This document shows positions 44,458 through 55,889 of a DNA stretch of 64,000 nt, piece after piece (within the stretch, counting starts at the first letter, position 1; every line of letters begins with the position of its first letter). Made by a program: the position numbers and the translations under genes. The notes below the pieces were generated by a model that was given only the letters and a program-made list of their open reading frames with translations, did not search any database and was not told the DNA's origin. The stretch spans positions 127,036,375 to 127,100,374 of the forward strand of contig OZ026515.1 in assembly GCA_964019695.1 (NCBI GenBank), in the 5' to 3' direction. Origin of the DNA: Loripinus fragilis. Taxonomy: Eukaryota > Mollusca > Bivalvia > Lucinida > Lucinidae.

Positions 44458-44639
44458 CGTATGTTTGGTTTGCATGAAATACCCTAACTTTTCAATGTAT
44501 CGCCTCCTAGAACATATAAATCAAGATATAAAAAGGAGATAAAGCAACGATGAGGAATAAACAGTTAAAAAACTGAATACTGGAGCAAAAGAAATCCAAC
44601 AGGTAAACCCCGCTGGGCTTGACAACAGCCAAAGCATCA

Positions 44640-45290
44640 GGCCCCTACCATCTCATCAATAGATAAGCCTTTAAGTCGGACCCATCATAGAGGCTGAAGT
44701 CCGACCCACAGGCGTGCAATTAATGAGGAAAGAAAAGTTGCCAACCGTGATTGCGTTGACCTCCAAGCATGCAGTCTGCTGCATTACATTAATGTTATAG
44801 CAAATCTTTTTATAATGGGAAATTATTTTAATGAACTGCGCTAAAAATTATTAGAGCCTACAACAATCTTCTTCAATTTATACACCAAGTCACCATAAAA
44901 CTCAGGTTCCGAAAGTCTTTGGCGCAGGAAAAATTTAAGGCCGATTCGGAATAAGCAATCAAATCATAGTATCATCTATAAAATTTAGAAAAGGTTTTGC
45001 GAAGTTTATGATACCGATAGCCTTGTTTAAGAAGTTTCTGAGTTAACAATTTATTGAGAGTGTAAAAGTCAGCAACATGGCTAGATGCTCTAGCAAAACG
45101 AATGAGTTGAGAGATATAGACTTCATAGGATGTAGAGTGAGGAACATCACCATCTAAAAATGGGAAATTGACAGTTTCAAAATCAAAGTCGTTACGTTTA
45201 TCACAAATTTTGGTAGAAACAATATCATTAGAAATTGACAAACGCGGTTTCGGTATCAGAGGTATTAGCTTTATTAAGTTGGAGCTATGA
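44640..45290 (-). pseudogene. Decayed retroelement reverse transcriptase, copy 3
   Basis: The minus-strand frame at 44,972-45,241 encodes VNFPFLDGDVPHSTSYEVY, ISQLIRFARASSHVADF and LLKQGYRYHKLRKTFSKFY, the conserved region after the catalytic box. Downstream (44,640-44,780) a C-terminal stretch resembling NCTPVGRTS is visible but broken by stops. Together with the family B sequence at 42,215 and 44,460-44,640 it forms one retroelement copy cut in two by the mariner. Confidence 0.75.
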
Positions 45291-45384
45291 AGAGTATATT
45301 TGACTTACTTTGACATCTCTTTGCTTTCCTCTCTACTTTGACAAATGGTGTTGTTAACCGCAAAAGAATGCATCAATTGAATAA

Positions 45385-45735
45385 TGTAAGAATGCAGTAT
45401 CTCTATGTTAGAATGTGGCATACTTATGTACGAATGTGACATCTCTAAGATGATATGACATGACTAGATAAGAATATGACATCTATATATGTAAAATTGC
45501 GACATCTCTATGCAAGAATGCAACATATGTATGCAAGAATGTGACATGTATGTAGGAATGTAACATCTGTCTGTAAGGATGTATCTTCTTTATGTAAAAA
45601 TGCGACATATGTATGTAAGATTGTGACATATGTTTGTAAGAATTCGACACATCTTTTTTACGAATGTGACGTCACTGTGTAAGAATGTGACATCTATCTG
45701 TAATTATTTAACATCACTACGTATGAGTTCGACAG
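45385..45735 (+). repeat. Degenerate 21 bp minisatellite, array 2
   Basis: The unit is the same as in array 1 (ATGTAAGAATGTGACATCT) in the same orientation. Both arrays are associated with the phrase CTGTCAAATGGTACC: upstream of array 1 (about 41,138) and downstream of array 2 (about 45,823). Confidence 0.88.
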
Positions 45736-46375
45736 TTTTATATAAAATAAGTTGTGTTTAATCAAATAAAAGTGCTATTTGACAAGTGATTCCTGGTGTA
45801 TTCTATCTTTAAAGCGAAAGGTGTTACCTGTCAAATGGTACCTTTTGTCATCAAATACTGTATTGTTGTAATCATTTTGGTTAGAGTAGAATGTGTTATT
45901 TGTAATGTAACACCTTTTAACTCTCAATAACTTTTGCAGTGGTCACACTTTGCCTCCAACCAACGTGTAGCATATTCTACAGCAAATTACACACCAAATA
46001 GCACTTTTGCCGAGAACAAAATAATATATATATATATATTAACATAATTGTGTTGCCATCCGTCTGTAAAAGGAATACAGCCATAATAATTTGTTAGATA
46101 ATAGATACTATTTAAGAATCGTAAAATTAAAATATCTCAATTTGATTGAAAATGTAAGTTAGAACCTTTATGCGCTAAGGGGGCCATATAATGATTGCCT
46201 TTTTATGATGTTTACTATTTTATGAATGTTTTATCAATATTAATGAATATGCAATGAATATGCAAAGTTGATAAATTTCATATCAGCCCATCGGGTGAAA
46301 GTACTATATCTAAACTTACTTTCTTGGTAGCAAGTTTATAAGTGTAGGATGAATTGCCTAAAAAATATTAGTCAT
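45736..46375. other. No gene seen
   Basis: Includes a (TA)n run of about 18 bases at 46,022 and the GCGAAAGGTGTTACCTGTC phrase. No supported gene. Confidence 0.45.
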
Positions 46376-46379
46376 TCTG

Positions 46380-46990
46380 TAGGTAAAGTAAGAAAGAGGG
46401 CAAAGATCAGGAATCGATACAATCAAGCACCACACCTGACCCAGGATACAAATGGGAAAGTGGAAACTTCACAATTAGACTTCACAAACGAGAGCCAAGA
46501 GACCACAAGGCATCAATAAACAGTCGCACACAAAAGCATAACAAAAACAAGACAGAAATAACATAAATGATCCACAAAAGAAGCACCGCCTTGGAATGGT
46601 CAGTAAAAATATTTTACTGGAGGGCTTAAACCAGTTTCGCGGTGCGCTAACCTCACCCTTTGTTTAGATGTGTATGAAGACACATAGAAGTTTGGTTTGC
46701 ATAAAAGACCCCTGTATGATCAACGCAACATCTCCTAGAACATATAAATCAAGATATAAAAAGGAGATAAAGCAAAGATAAGGCCTCAACAGTAAATAAA
46801 ACTGAATACCGGAGCAAAAGAAATCCAACAGGTAAACCCCGGTGGGCCTGACAGCAGCCAAAGCATCAGGCCCCTACAGTCCTCATCAATAGATAAGTCT
46901 TTATTGGGAACCATCATTGAGTCTGAAGTCCGACCCACCGGCGTGCAATTAAAGAGGAAAGCAAAGTTGCCAGCCATGAAACCCATTTCG
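46380..46990 (-). repeat. Uninterrupted family B end plus RT C-terminal remnant
   Basis: Minus-strand family B (46,380-46,675) continues without a mariner into GTTTGGTTTGCATAAAAG, CTAGAACATATAAATCAAG and then the RT C-terminal region at 46,790-46,990, which reads NFAFLFNCTPVGRTSDSMM and includes a stretch to KDLSIDEDCRG. This copy is the natural pre-insertion comparison for the copy at 42.2-45.3 kb. Confidence 0.8.
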
Positions 46991-47304
46991 TGAAAATCGC
47001 ATTACAACCACTTCCCTGAAACTAACACAATCTGTTTAAATTGCCATCTATTTTCCAGCAAAATATAGTGATATCATGGCGATGCATGTTTTGAATCTCT
47101 CATTTTATAAAGCCAGTATTTCTTATAATGAAACCGTTCTTGAAACATTTGAGCTAGACAATATGAATGTGCACAAGCATCACAAATCTTAACTAATCCT
47201 GATACAATTATTTGGCCAAGTTGCCCCCACCCCAACACTCACACCTCCAGCTTACCTCTTGATCACATCTTCGAATTTATTTGCATACATTTAATATGTC
47301 AGTA
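46991..47304. other. No gene seen
   Basis: No supported feature in this short gap between retroelement fragments. Confidence 0.45.
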
Positions 47305-47590
47305 AAAATAGTAAGCGAGTATGATCAGGAAATACCACAATCACAAACTGCAGACCAACCCATGACACCACGAGAAAGAGCCACACGACAATCACGAGAC
47401 ACCAGCAAACAAACTAAGCAAAGCAACCAGCTTTCTGTTCCCCATCAAGATGATTGTAATACTAGAACAAAGCAATGAACAAATACAGAATCCCTTAATG
47501 GGAGTAACAATCAACAAAGAATCAACAACGAATCAACAACAACAAAACCACCGCCTTAGATCAAATCTTCGTCCTAGATTCTCTCCAAGA
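47305..47590 (-). repeat. Family A end, minus strand
   Basis: Begins at AGCGAGTATGATCAGGAAAT and contains AACTGCAGACCAACCC, CACACGACAATCACGAGACA and TCAACAACAACAAAACCACC. It sits tail-out against the plus-strand family B copy at 47,880. Confidence 0.8.
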
Positions 47591-47879
47591 CCTCCAATCA
47601 TGAGAAAATGTTTTACATTGATTACTGACATTTTTTATCCTTAACATGTTACGCTACAGATTGTGATTTGTTTTCTTCAATTTGGCGGCCCTCTTGGTAA
47701 TATGCAAATTATATAGTGAATACGCCATTGTAAGCTTGCCAACAGTGTTCTTTTGGATTCAGCATACCAATTATAGCGATCTCAATCACTTCACAAAATG
47801 CTCGTACCTTTATTAATAAGTGACATTTCTGATTAGTTCTTGATTTCTGATTATTCCATGTTGTTGAGTCCTTATCTTT

Positions 47880-48292
47880 ATTTTGTTTCCTCTCGATTTG
47901 TATTTACTAGGAGATGATACATCGATAAGGTAGGGATCTTTCATGCGAACCAAACATCTATTTGTCTAGATCCACATCAGAAATAAGGGTGAGGTTGGTA
48001 CCCACACAACTAGTAAAGGCCCTCAAGTAAAAATATTTTACTGACCGTTCCAAGGCGGTGCTTCTTTTATGGATCCTTTTTGTTATTTATGTTTCGTGTT
48101 TATCATGCTTTCTTGTCAATTCATTGCAGCATTGTGGTCACCGGCTGGGATAGGGCTTACCTCTTGGCTCTCTTGTATGTGTTTTTTTTCTTGTGTTTTG
48201 TCACTTTCCCATGTGGTGTTCTGGGTCAGGTCTGGTACTTGATTGTATCGGTTCCTGATCTTTGCCTTCCTACTTACTTTATGTATATGTAA
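47880..48292 (+). repeat. Family B end, plus strand, with its upstream part
   Basis: Starts within CTAGGAGATGATACATCGA and contains CATGCGAACCAAACATC, AGATCCACATCAGAAATAAG, GGGTGAGGTTGG, CCGTTCCAAGGCGGTGCTTC and ends GTTCCTGATCTTTGCC. The ACCAAACATC-AGATCCACATC stretch is the segment into which the mariner inserted in the copy at 42.2 kb. Confidence 0.82.
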
Positions 48293-48532
48293 AACTCCTA
48301 GTCTTGAATGTTACACATGTTAATGATTGCAGGCCTTAAGTTTTAATCTGCATCAAATAAGATATTACCTGTTAATAAGTTACGTACAATTAATCAGAAT
48401 TTATAGACAAAAAAATGAATTTTATCCCAATCTCTCTCCTGTAAACTAGTTGATTTTCTATAATGACACAGTTCAAGGTAACGGAGAGAATGCAACTAAT
48501 TATTACTTAATACATTCTCTGATACTTCCGTT

Positions 48533-48772
48533 TGAGCCGTGACATGTGATTTCCAACAATGTGCCATTTTGAAATGTGTAGACTCAGACGAGCCTCTGCC
48601 ACCTGCTCTTAAGCTTAGCAACTCCAAATGGTGTTCAGTCAGTAGCCTTAACAATCATAGAATACTCAAGCGACTAGCAAAGGCTTTGATCAGACTGCGC
48701 GTAGGCGCAGGCTGATCTGAGGCTTTGCTGGTCGCACATACTACATTGTTGGAAATCTCATGCACTGGTTCA
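48533..48772. mobile_element. TA-type MITE, family E copy 2
   Basis: Matches 2,178-2,416 along its length: TGAGCCGTGACATGTG at the left, GTAGACTCAGACGAGCCT, GATCAGACTGCGCG / GCGCAGGCTGATC and CTACATTGTTGGAAAT at the right. The right TIR is more eroded than in copy 1. Confidence 0.85.
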
Positions 48773-49470
48773 TATGTATTTGTGAAGCTAAATTGATTAC
48801 AAAACCGGATCGAATATCCCTTTAAAATGAAATTTAACTAAGAACGTCTGATGCAGAGAATTAGGGCATGAAAAACTGCTATCTTTAGGGAGAAATCAAA
48901 TAACAGGATTCTATCTATCGGAACTGCCTCGGAATCAGACCTCGGAATCAGACCTCGGATGTACATCGAGGATGCAACAGTACATCCGAGGCTTGATTCT
49001 CGAATTGAACCGAAATTTTTCCGATTGAGGATGTTATATTAAGCAGATAATGAGGAAGGATGCTGGAATAGTCCAGAGGCAAAGCTATCTCGATCTATGT
49101 GCAATGAGTGTCGACAAATTAATAAGGTGACATTTTATAATGGCTTGGAAAGTCAGTGCAGTAAATAAAAGTGCAGCCGCTGTAATGCTTCGGTCGATAC
49201 CACCACGTCAGCGGTAGTTTTTCCCCTGGAGAAAGCTGGCTTCAGAATAAGAAGGTAAAGTACAGATTATTTTCCATTGAACTTGAAACCAGCTTAAAGA
49301 GGACCCGTACAAATGCAAATGAAATTCTCAGTCGACTGAACTCGGTAGATTTCCGAAATGAACAAGAAAGATTTAGGACCTGTAAATGTTTTTCCACAGA
49401 CCTCCATTATAGCTTTTAAGTAAGTCGTGGTTCTCACTACTCTTTAATCACAAAGTGGCTACCATATAAT
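48773..49470. other. No gene; one short hairpin
   Basis: A hairpin GACCTCGGATGTAC / GTACATCCGAGG lies at about 48,952-48,992. Nothing else is supported. Confidence 0.55.
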
Positions 49471-49477
49471 TATCCCC

Positions 49478-50345
49478 ACGCTTTTTTCAAAAAAAAAGCG
49501 AAGGGGATATTGCAATCGCCTCCGTCCGTCCGTCCGTCTGTGCGTCCGTCCGTCTGTCCGTTATGCTATCTCCTCCTAAACCATAGGACGAAATTCAACC
49601 AAATTTGGTGTGTGAGTTACTCACATGAACGGGGCGTGCAACAGCAAATTTTTTTGGCCCCGCCCCCTGGGGCCCTGGGGAGGGGTCAAAAGGTCAAATA
49701 TCATTTAATTTCAATTACAAAGGCTATTTCAAAGATTATTATACCAAACTTTGTGTGCGTTCTCACAAATGAAAGATACAAAACATATCAGACGAGATTT
49801 TCATTCTGTCGCCTCGGTCATGTCCTAGGGGTCGGACTTAGGGGCGCTGGGGGTGCCCAGGGGGTCAAAAAAATTCAAACATGGTCATGTGGCATATCAA
49901 ATCGATGGGGATGACGAGCAGAACAGAATGCAAGTAAAACTTTCATCCTAGGGTCAAACTGGTGACCCTGGGTAAGGACAAAAGGTCAAATATCATTAAA
50001 TTTCAGTTACCATGTCTATTTCAAAGATTATTATACCAAACTTTGTGTGTGTTCTCACAAATGAAAGATACAAAACATATCAGATGGGATATACGTTCTG
50101 TCGCCTGGGTCATGCCCCAGGTGTCGGATTTAGGGGCGCTGGGGGTGCCCAGGGGGTCAAAAAAATTTCAAACATGGTCATGTGGCATATCAAATCGACG
50201 GGAATGACGAGCAGAACATAATGCAAGTAAAATTTTCATCCTAAGGTCAAACTGGTGACCTTGGGCTGAGGTTAAATGGTCAAATATCATTAAATTTCAG
50301 TTACCATGTCAATTTCAAATATTTTATACCCAACTTTGTGCGTGT
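49478..50345 (+). repeat. CCCCACGC-type repeat with three 293 bp units
   Basis: Opens with a hairpin (CCCCACGCTTTTTT / AAAAAAAGCG...GGGG), then a CGTCCGTC run and CTCCTCCTAAACCATAGG. The phrase GGTCAAATATCATT recurs at 49,692, 49,984 and 50,278, spacing 292-294 bp, and each unit holds TATTATACCAAACTTTGTGT and GGGGCGCTGGGGGTGCCCAG. The ORFs seen here are repeat translations. A matching right-end piece lies at 56,150-56,280. Confidence 0.88.
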
Positions 50346-51535
50346 TCTCATAAATAACAAGAAATATCCTTAAAAAAGATATTCAGCGGCATTCAAAGGA
50401 GAACATACATTTAAAGTCCTGCTGTAATTGGAAGATGTTTTTAATGCACAAAAGACTGGTGTTAGATGTTGATTTATTGGATGAGGTGAAAAATTGAAGG
50501 TTGCCAACGTGAAAGTTTGACTCAGAGTATGTCAACGATGTCTTTTGCATATCAAAGAGATAAAGTGTATTGTAAGCCTGTTGTAGGGACACGGTGAAAA
50601 TTTGTAATCAGTCTGGAAAGTCAGTTGGTGGAGGAGTTGTATTGTAAAAGAGAAGTGTGAGTTTAAGCATTGATCTGGCTGCGTAGGTTTCAAAGCCCCT
50701 GTTACACTATTGCAGTGTTATAAGTAGTTCATAACTAAGAATGTTTGGAGTTATGGTATAGTTTGTATATTTCATATTTAATATTTAATATTAAATAAAG
50801 GGATTAAAAGTGTTCGTTTCGGGCCTGTTCCATAAGCAAGTTGATTACTCCCAGCAGCAGTGTCTTTTACTGTTCTTTCTCAAACTCCCCGTCGATCAAG
50901 CTACTTCCAAAATTCAACCATTGCGTGAGCGATGTTGATAAACTTTGGAATCCGGATTGCTTCTAAAAACGAAAAGGCCAATTAGAGACCTGACCAGTGA
51001 TTTTGTTACCTGCGCATCCTGCATCTTTTGGGCATAATTTTGTCTCTGGGATGCAAAGTTTTTATTTCAGCGAGTCCCAGGATGCAATAGTATTGCAGAC
51101 TTTTCATTAAAATAGTGTTCTGGACTCATAAGTTTGCAGTTGGGACTCATTGATATGGGAACCAGCGAGTCCCAGGACCCATAAGCCCAAAATTGTAAAT
51201 GAATCACTGCCTTACCACTGAGCTTGAATCCAGATCAAACGTGGAGCCTTCGGATTTTCTAGGCTAAAGTAATGAAATAACTAAATGTACAATATGCCCC
51301 CTAGGCATTATGTGCATTGACTTCGATTGAGGAATACGGTTGGGGCAGAGGTTAACTCTACCATTATTCAGTGTGTTTATGAGCAGAGTCTTACTGGAAT
51401 ATGCATATTTCCTGAGTTTAATTTGCTTCCAATGGATCACCTATATACAAATCGTTAACTAAAACAAAAATACCCAGAGCTTGAAACACATGAAACACTG
51501 AAAATATTGGCTTCGGCAAATGCAATATAAAAACA
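50346..51535. other. No gene seen
   Basis: No supported exon or repeat. A local near-duplication (GCGAGTCCCAGGATGCA / GCGAGTCCCAGGACCCA) lies at 51,071 and 51,164. Confidence 0.45.
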
Positions 51536-51539
51536 CTAT

Positions 51540-54083
51540 GGGAGACCGGGGCTATTTCGGCCCCATTTTAGAAAATGTACAGTTTTCGAAAGACTATTAA
51601 ATCTAGGTCTATGAAACCTTATATTTAAGTAAGGCACAATAGGGCGGTACCAGTCTCGGTAACCCACAACATGTGTCTCTATACGATAAAGGGTAATCTT
51701 CATTTAAGGAGATCAGGTCATGGTGGCCGAACTTGCCCCGCAATGGGGAAAGTTTGGCCACCCCTCGGGCAAGTTCGACAAATGCCAATATTATACAGTC
51801 AAACTTCTGTAGTTGGAATTGCAAAGGGCCAAAAATGTGTAACGACATTAACCTAACATATGGAATATCCAAGTTGGTTCTTCGGAATACAAATTGAACA
51901 AAAATTTGGCTAAAAAATGTCGTATTAAATTGTCCGAGTTATCGTCTTGCTTTTTGGGCCAATTTATTCGTTGAATTGCTCTTAGGCCTGCCTAACCCAT
52001 TAATGCCAAATAAAATGTCCCACCTTTATCAATCGGACGAACCAGTTTGGAATCAAAGGGCTATTGGGTAGTAACTTTCATCAAATTTTATAATCTGTAA
52101 ACAATCAGTGGAGACCATGATCAGAATCCTCACTCTGTTGTCTCTGATCTGGGTCTTTACTATGTACCAATGGCCCAGAGGAAGGCGCTAGGTTTGTATG
52201 GGTTTAGAGGTTTTCTAACTTATTTCTTTCCAATCTTTGAATACATCTCGTTTTAGTGTAAAAACAAAATACAATAGAAAATAATAGTAATAATAATAAT
52301 GGCATGTATTTTTTTGCAAGTGTGGAGCAAGTTTGGCTATGGACCGAACTTGCTCCGACTTAAGTGGCCGAACTTGCCCCTGACAGACTAATTTTCAAAT
52401 ATCACGTGACAGCTCCTTTTAAGATGCAGGAGAAGAAATTAACAATGTTTTTATATCAAAGCACATAATCCTTTCGTAATAAAAAACATAGAATTTAAAT
52501 CATAATCTTAACACATCTTTTCCGAAGTCAGATGTCTTGCAAAACCCAGTTGGTCCAGTTTGCGCACAACATCATCAGCAACCTGGATGGGGCTGTGAAT
52601 CGTGGGCACAAACAGACAGATTTAATCATAATGGATTTTGCTAGGGCCTTTAACAAGGTTCCACACAGGAGGCTATTTCACAAATTGGAATATTATGGGA
52701 TTAGAGGATCCACCCACAAGTGGATCAACTCGTGGCTCATTGGGCGCACTCAACAAGTTGTTTTAGATGGCCAAGCCTCAGATCCAGTCCCAGTGCTATC
52801 CGGTGTGCCCCAGGGATCGGTCCTAGGTCCGGTCCTGTTCCTCATCTTCATAAATGATCTGCTGGATAACATCAGGTCTTCTGTTCTCCTGTTCGCAGAC
52901 GATTGTGTCCTTATAGGAATCTACATTCACTTCAGGATTGTTTGGCCTTGCAAGAAGACCTCACCAGCTTAGGACAGTGGGAAGCCGATAGGCAAATGAA
53001 ATTTAATGTAGCCAAATGTCACTCAATGAGAGTAACTCAGCATCAGCATCACAAACAAATTCTCTTCGACTACTCACTACACAATCAAACTTTGGAAAAT
53101 GTTCAGTCGGCAAATACCTTGGTATCACCATTACTGATAACATGGATTGGGGTCAACATGTCTTAGAAATCTCTTCCAAAGCAACTAAGACACTTGGTTT
53201 CCTTCACAGGAGCTTGGCTTTTGCACCTAGGAGTACTAAGGAAGTTGCATACAAAACTTTGGTTCGGCCTAAACTAGAGTATGCAGCACCCATTTGGAGC
53301 CCTCATTCGAAACTTCAGAACAATCAGATTGAGAAAGTTCAGAGGACAGCAGCCCGCTAGACCTGCAGGAGATGGCGAAACACGAGTAGTGTTGGCGTAA
53401 TGCTTGATGAGCTTGAATGGCCATCTCTTGAGGCCCGGAGGGACCAGTCCTCCTTGTTTCTCTTTCACAAGATTCATTGTGGAGCTGTGTTTATTGAAAA
53501 AGACAAGTATATGACCCCTGCTCACCATTTGAAAACTACGAGATCATCACATAGTGCTCAATACCGCAGACACCAGACATACAATGATGCCCTGAAGAAT
53601 TTTCCTTTTCCCCCCGAACTATTGCACATTGGAATAGTCTGTCTCCATCTGTGGCCAATACCCAGTTCACACAGGAGCTTAGGGCACTCCTTACTTAAAC
53701 AAAAATTCAGCCAAAAGTTTTTTGTGTTTATTGTGTTGTTTTTGTTTTGTTTTTTAGTTGTTTTTGTTTTTTATTTTGTCAAAATTTCCAAATTCGCAAT
53801 CTCTGGTGTAATGCTCAAGTATGAGCGAAACCAGTAAAGATTGAAAGAAAGGAATTAAAAGTAGAAATTACTATGAAAAATTTACTAATCATGCAAGAAA
53901 ACGAGTTTTCTGGTACAATATCAATCTACCCTTCAATAATGCAGCAATTGTGTAGGCCTACTCATGTAGACAAACTCGTCACAAGTAATGTCCAAATATG
54001 TTTCCCGGCCCCATATCTTAGTTTACATGCTAAATATAGCCTCTGCCGAACATGCCCCAAGGCCGAACTAGCCCCGGTCTCCC
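51540..54083. mobile_element. TIR element with 4 bp CTAT duplications, containing a LINE
   Basis: The ends are GGGAGACCGGGGCTATTTCG on the left and the inverse (GGCCGAACTAGCCCCGGTCTCCC in total, mismatched at one position) on the right. CTAT directly precedes the left end (51,536-51,539) and follows the right end (54,084-54,087). Subterminal GCCGAACTTGCCCC words recur in both orientations near 51,730-51,775 and 52,315-52,380. No transposase was found, and about half of the length is a LINE insertion. The superfamily is undetermined; a four-base duplication occurs in several. Confidence 0.8.
52511..53837 (+). pseudogene. 5'-truncated non-LTR retrotransposon (jockey/CR1-type) RT, frameshifted
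   Basis: The sequence enters mid-domain at FRSQMSCKTQL and continues with MDFARAFNKVPHRRL, SGVPQGSVLGP, LFLIFINDL and the catalytic LLFADDCVLI. Frame changes occur near 52,910 and 53,095, after which the thumb region (KYLGITITDNMDWGQHV, LVRPKLEYAAPIW, QIEKVQRTAAR) follows; a TAG at 53,358 interrupts it, and the same frame resumes with MLDELEWPSLEARR. The RT would copy element RNA at a nicked target, but the missing N-terminal half, two frameshifts and the stop make it non-functional. 5' truncation is typical of LINE insertion. No clear target duplication was seen. Confidence 0.9.
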
Positions 54084-54562
54084 CTATAAATGTTCTTCTT
54101 TAATAACTGTAAAACTCCATGCGATGGTTCTAAGCTTTTTTAAAAGCTAACCTTGTAATGATATTAATCTGGCATCTATATATAGACCGTTGTATTTATC
54201 TACATGCGTAGGCTATTTATAGTTACTACAAAGAAACTTGGTGGCAGAACATACCGAAATATACCGGAATGTCGCCGAAGGCGACACGTTTTTTGAGACA
54301 ACTCGTCGACAGATTTTGAGACAATTCGTCGACACTTTATGAGACAACTCGACGACACCTTTATTCTTAGTGAGGCACTGGAAGGGATTTTAAGGATACC
54401 GAGATATTGGCCAAAAACTTAAAGGGATATAAAGAAAATCACATACCTATAATCAATAGGTTAAAACAGTGAATATTCGGTAAGTTCGGTAGGTTCGGCT
54501 GAATTGGGTTCGGTTATACAGCTTTTAGACACAACCGGGTGAAATGGGTAACCTGGGCTGAG
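54084..54562. other. No gene; short GAGACAACTCG tandem
   Basis: At about 54,294-54,358 three units of 25-30 bases contain TTGAGACAACTCGTCGACA. The rest is unique sequence. Confidence 0.65.
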
Positions 54563-54570
54563 CCAGATAC

Positions 54571-55735
54571 TAGTGATGGGCCATCGGTTTGAAATCACAA
54601 TCGATTATCGGTTTAGAATCGGAAAGACTAAACCAACTAGCTATCGATAGTACAATCGATTCCCTATACCTTTTATAAGTGATCACACATGCTTAGCTAC
54701 ATTCAGTATATGTTTTTGTTTGCAGCATTTTATTTGTTATTTCTTATGTTGATTAAAATTAATCTTGTGCTTTTATGGTACATGTAAAGGAATAAAAAAA
54801 ATACTAACACTTCAAACACATTTGACTAGACAGAATCCGATTGTTTCGAAAATGTTGGCTGCCAGACTACATCCATAATACATAATTATGAGCATCTTGA
54901 TCCTGACCTTAGTTAAACATATTGGACTAGAGTCTAGAACACAACTCATTTTTAACATCATCTCCTTTCTATACTTTGAAGCACAGCCCATGATAACGTG
55001 CAGTCAAAGCACTTTACACCTTCCCCTGCTGGATTAGAGTCATCCTCTGTGCTCTGTTTTGGGCTAACTTTTTGCCAATATATATCTTAATCAAACTTTT
55101 CAGAAAAGATGTTTCTTGCTGAATGCTGAACGTTAGTTATACTGTCTACGCCCATTGCCGTACAACATTTCCGATAAATGCACCACCATTACATTAACTA
55201 AAAGCTCCAGGCTTTTTTGGTCTGAAACGAATGGTTTTACTTGCTAAATAGTTCGATAATACCCTATCACCCAAGGGATGAACTGAAACGGGAAGAAAAA
55301 GAACTTTTTTGTATTCTTTCTGTTTGACATCGGTGCGAATCGGCTTTTAATACGCAGGTGAAATAACTGGAACAGCAGACGTTTTATCCAATCGTAGCGG
55401 TAACCTCAGAATCGGCTTTAAATGCAATAACTGGAACAGCAGACATTTTATCCAATCGTACGGCGGTAACCACAGACGCTCCATTTGGAACTTTCGTAGG
55501 TTATGGTGTTGCTTTACCGATCACGTTTGACTAGGGAAAAATGCTTTATAAACACAGAAAAAAACTGTGTTTTCTCACCGCAAAATGAAATGGTTTATAT
55601 GGAGATCGTAACAGGCAGATTTGAGCATAGCCTGTAGACTAAGGTTGGAAACCGATTACAATCGATTGCGTCATTTTACAATGGAAGCCCAAACCAAATG
55701 ACTGCCGACTATAGTCGATCATCGGCCCATCACTA
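54571..55735. mobile_element. Non-autonomous hAT element
   Basis: The ends are TAGTGATGGGCC and the inverse GGCCCATCACTA, characteristic of hAT elements. The flanks CCAGATAC (54,563-54,570) and CCGGATAC (55,736-55,743) form an 8 bp target duplication with one difference, the hAT size. Subterminal ATCGATT/AATCGAT words are plentiful at both ends, as expected of transposase binding sites. No transposase frame is present in 1,165 bp. An internal tandem duplication of about 68 bp spacing lies at 55,360-55,472. Confidence 0.92.
55360..55472 (+). repeat. Internal tandem duplication in the hAT element
   Basis: AATAACTGGAACAGCAGAC, followed by TTTTATCCAATCGTA-GCGGTAACC, occurs twice with a shared AATCGGCTTT spacer. 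It was probably formed inside the element. Confidence 0.85.
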
Positions 55736-55889
55736 CCGGATACTACAAAACAAATAGCCCCAACATATTTCAAACAAAAGGTGATTATGTTGAAAAAGTT
55801 TTGCGTTTTGTTTTATAAACAGGCAATTCCAGACAGAATGGAGTTCTTTTAAACAGGACCCGAAGAAAACTGCTGTGATTTTCTTGAAA

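Larger units (their letters stand above)
42577..44459 (-). mobile_element. Mariner-family DNA transposon, apparently complete
   Basis: The 23 bp terminal inverted repeats at 42,579-42,601 and 44,435-44,457 (AGGGCTGAGCAAAAAATT...) are identical. The right flank is TA (44,460-44,461); the left flank is not a clean TA, so that boundary or target copy has changed. A second inverted pair, CGGAGCACGCCAT with neighbours, lies at 42,751-42,769 and 44,266-44,285, 174 bp from each end. The 1.88 kb length exceeds the usual 1.3 kb mariner because of long untranslated flanks. The intact transposase suggests a young insertion. Confidence 0.92.

Noticed and set aside
49510..50221. Several ORFs of 69-134 codons with shared C-termini
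   Set aside because: They are translations of the 293 bp tandem repeat units in different frames.
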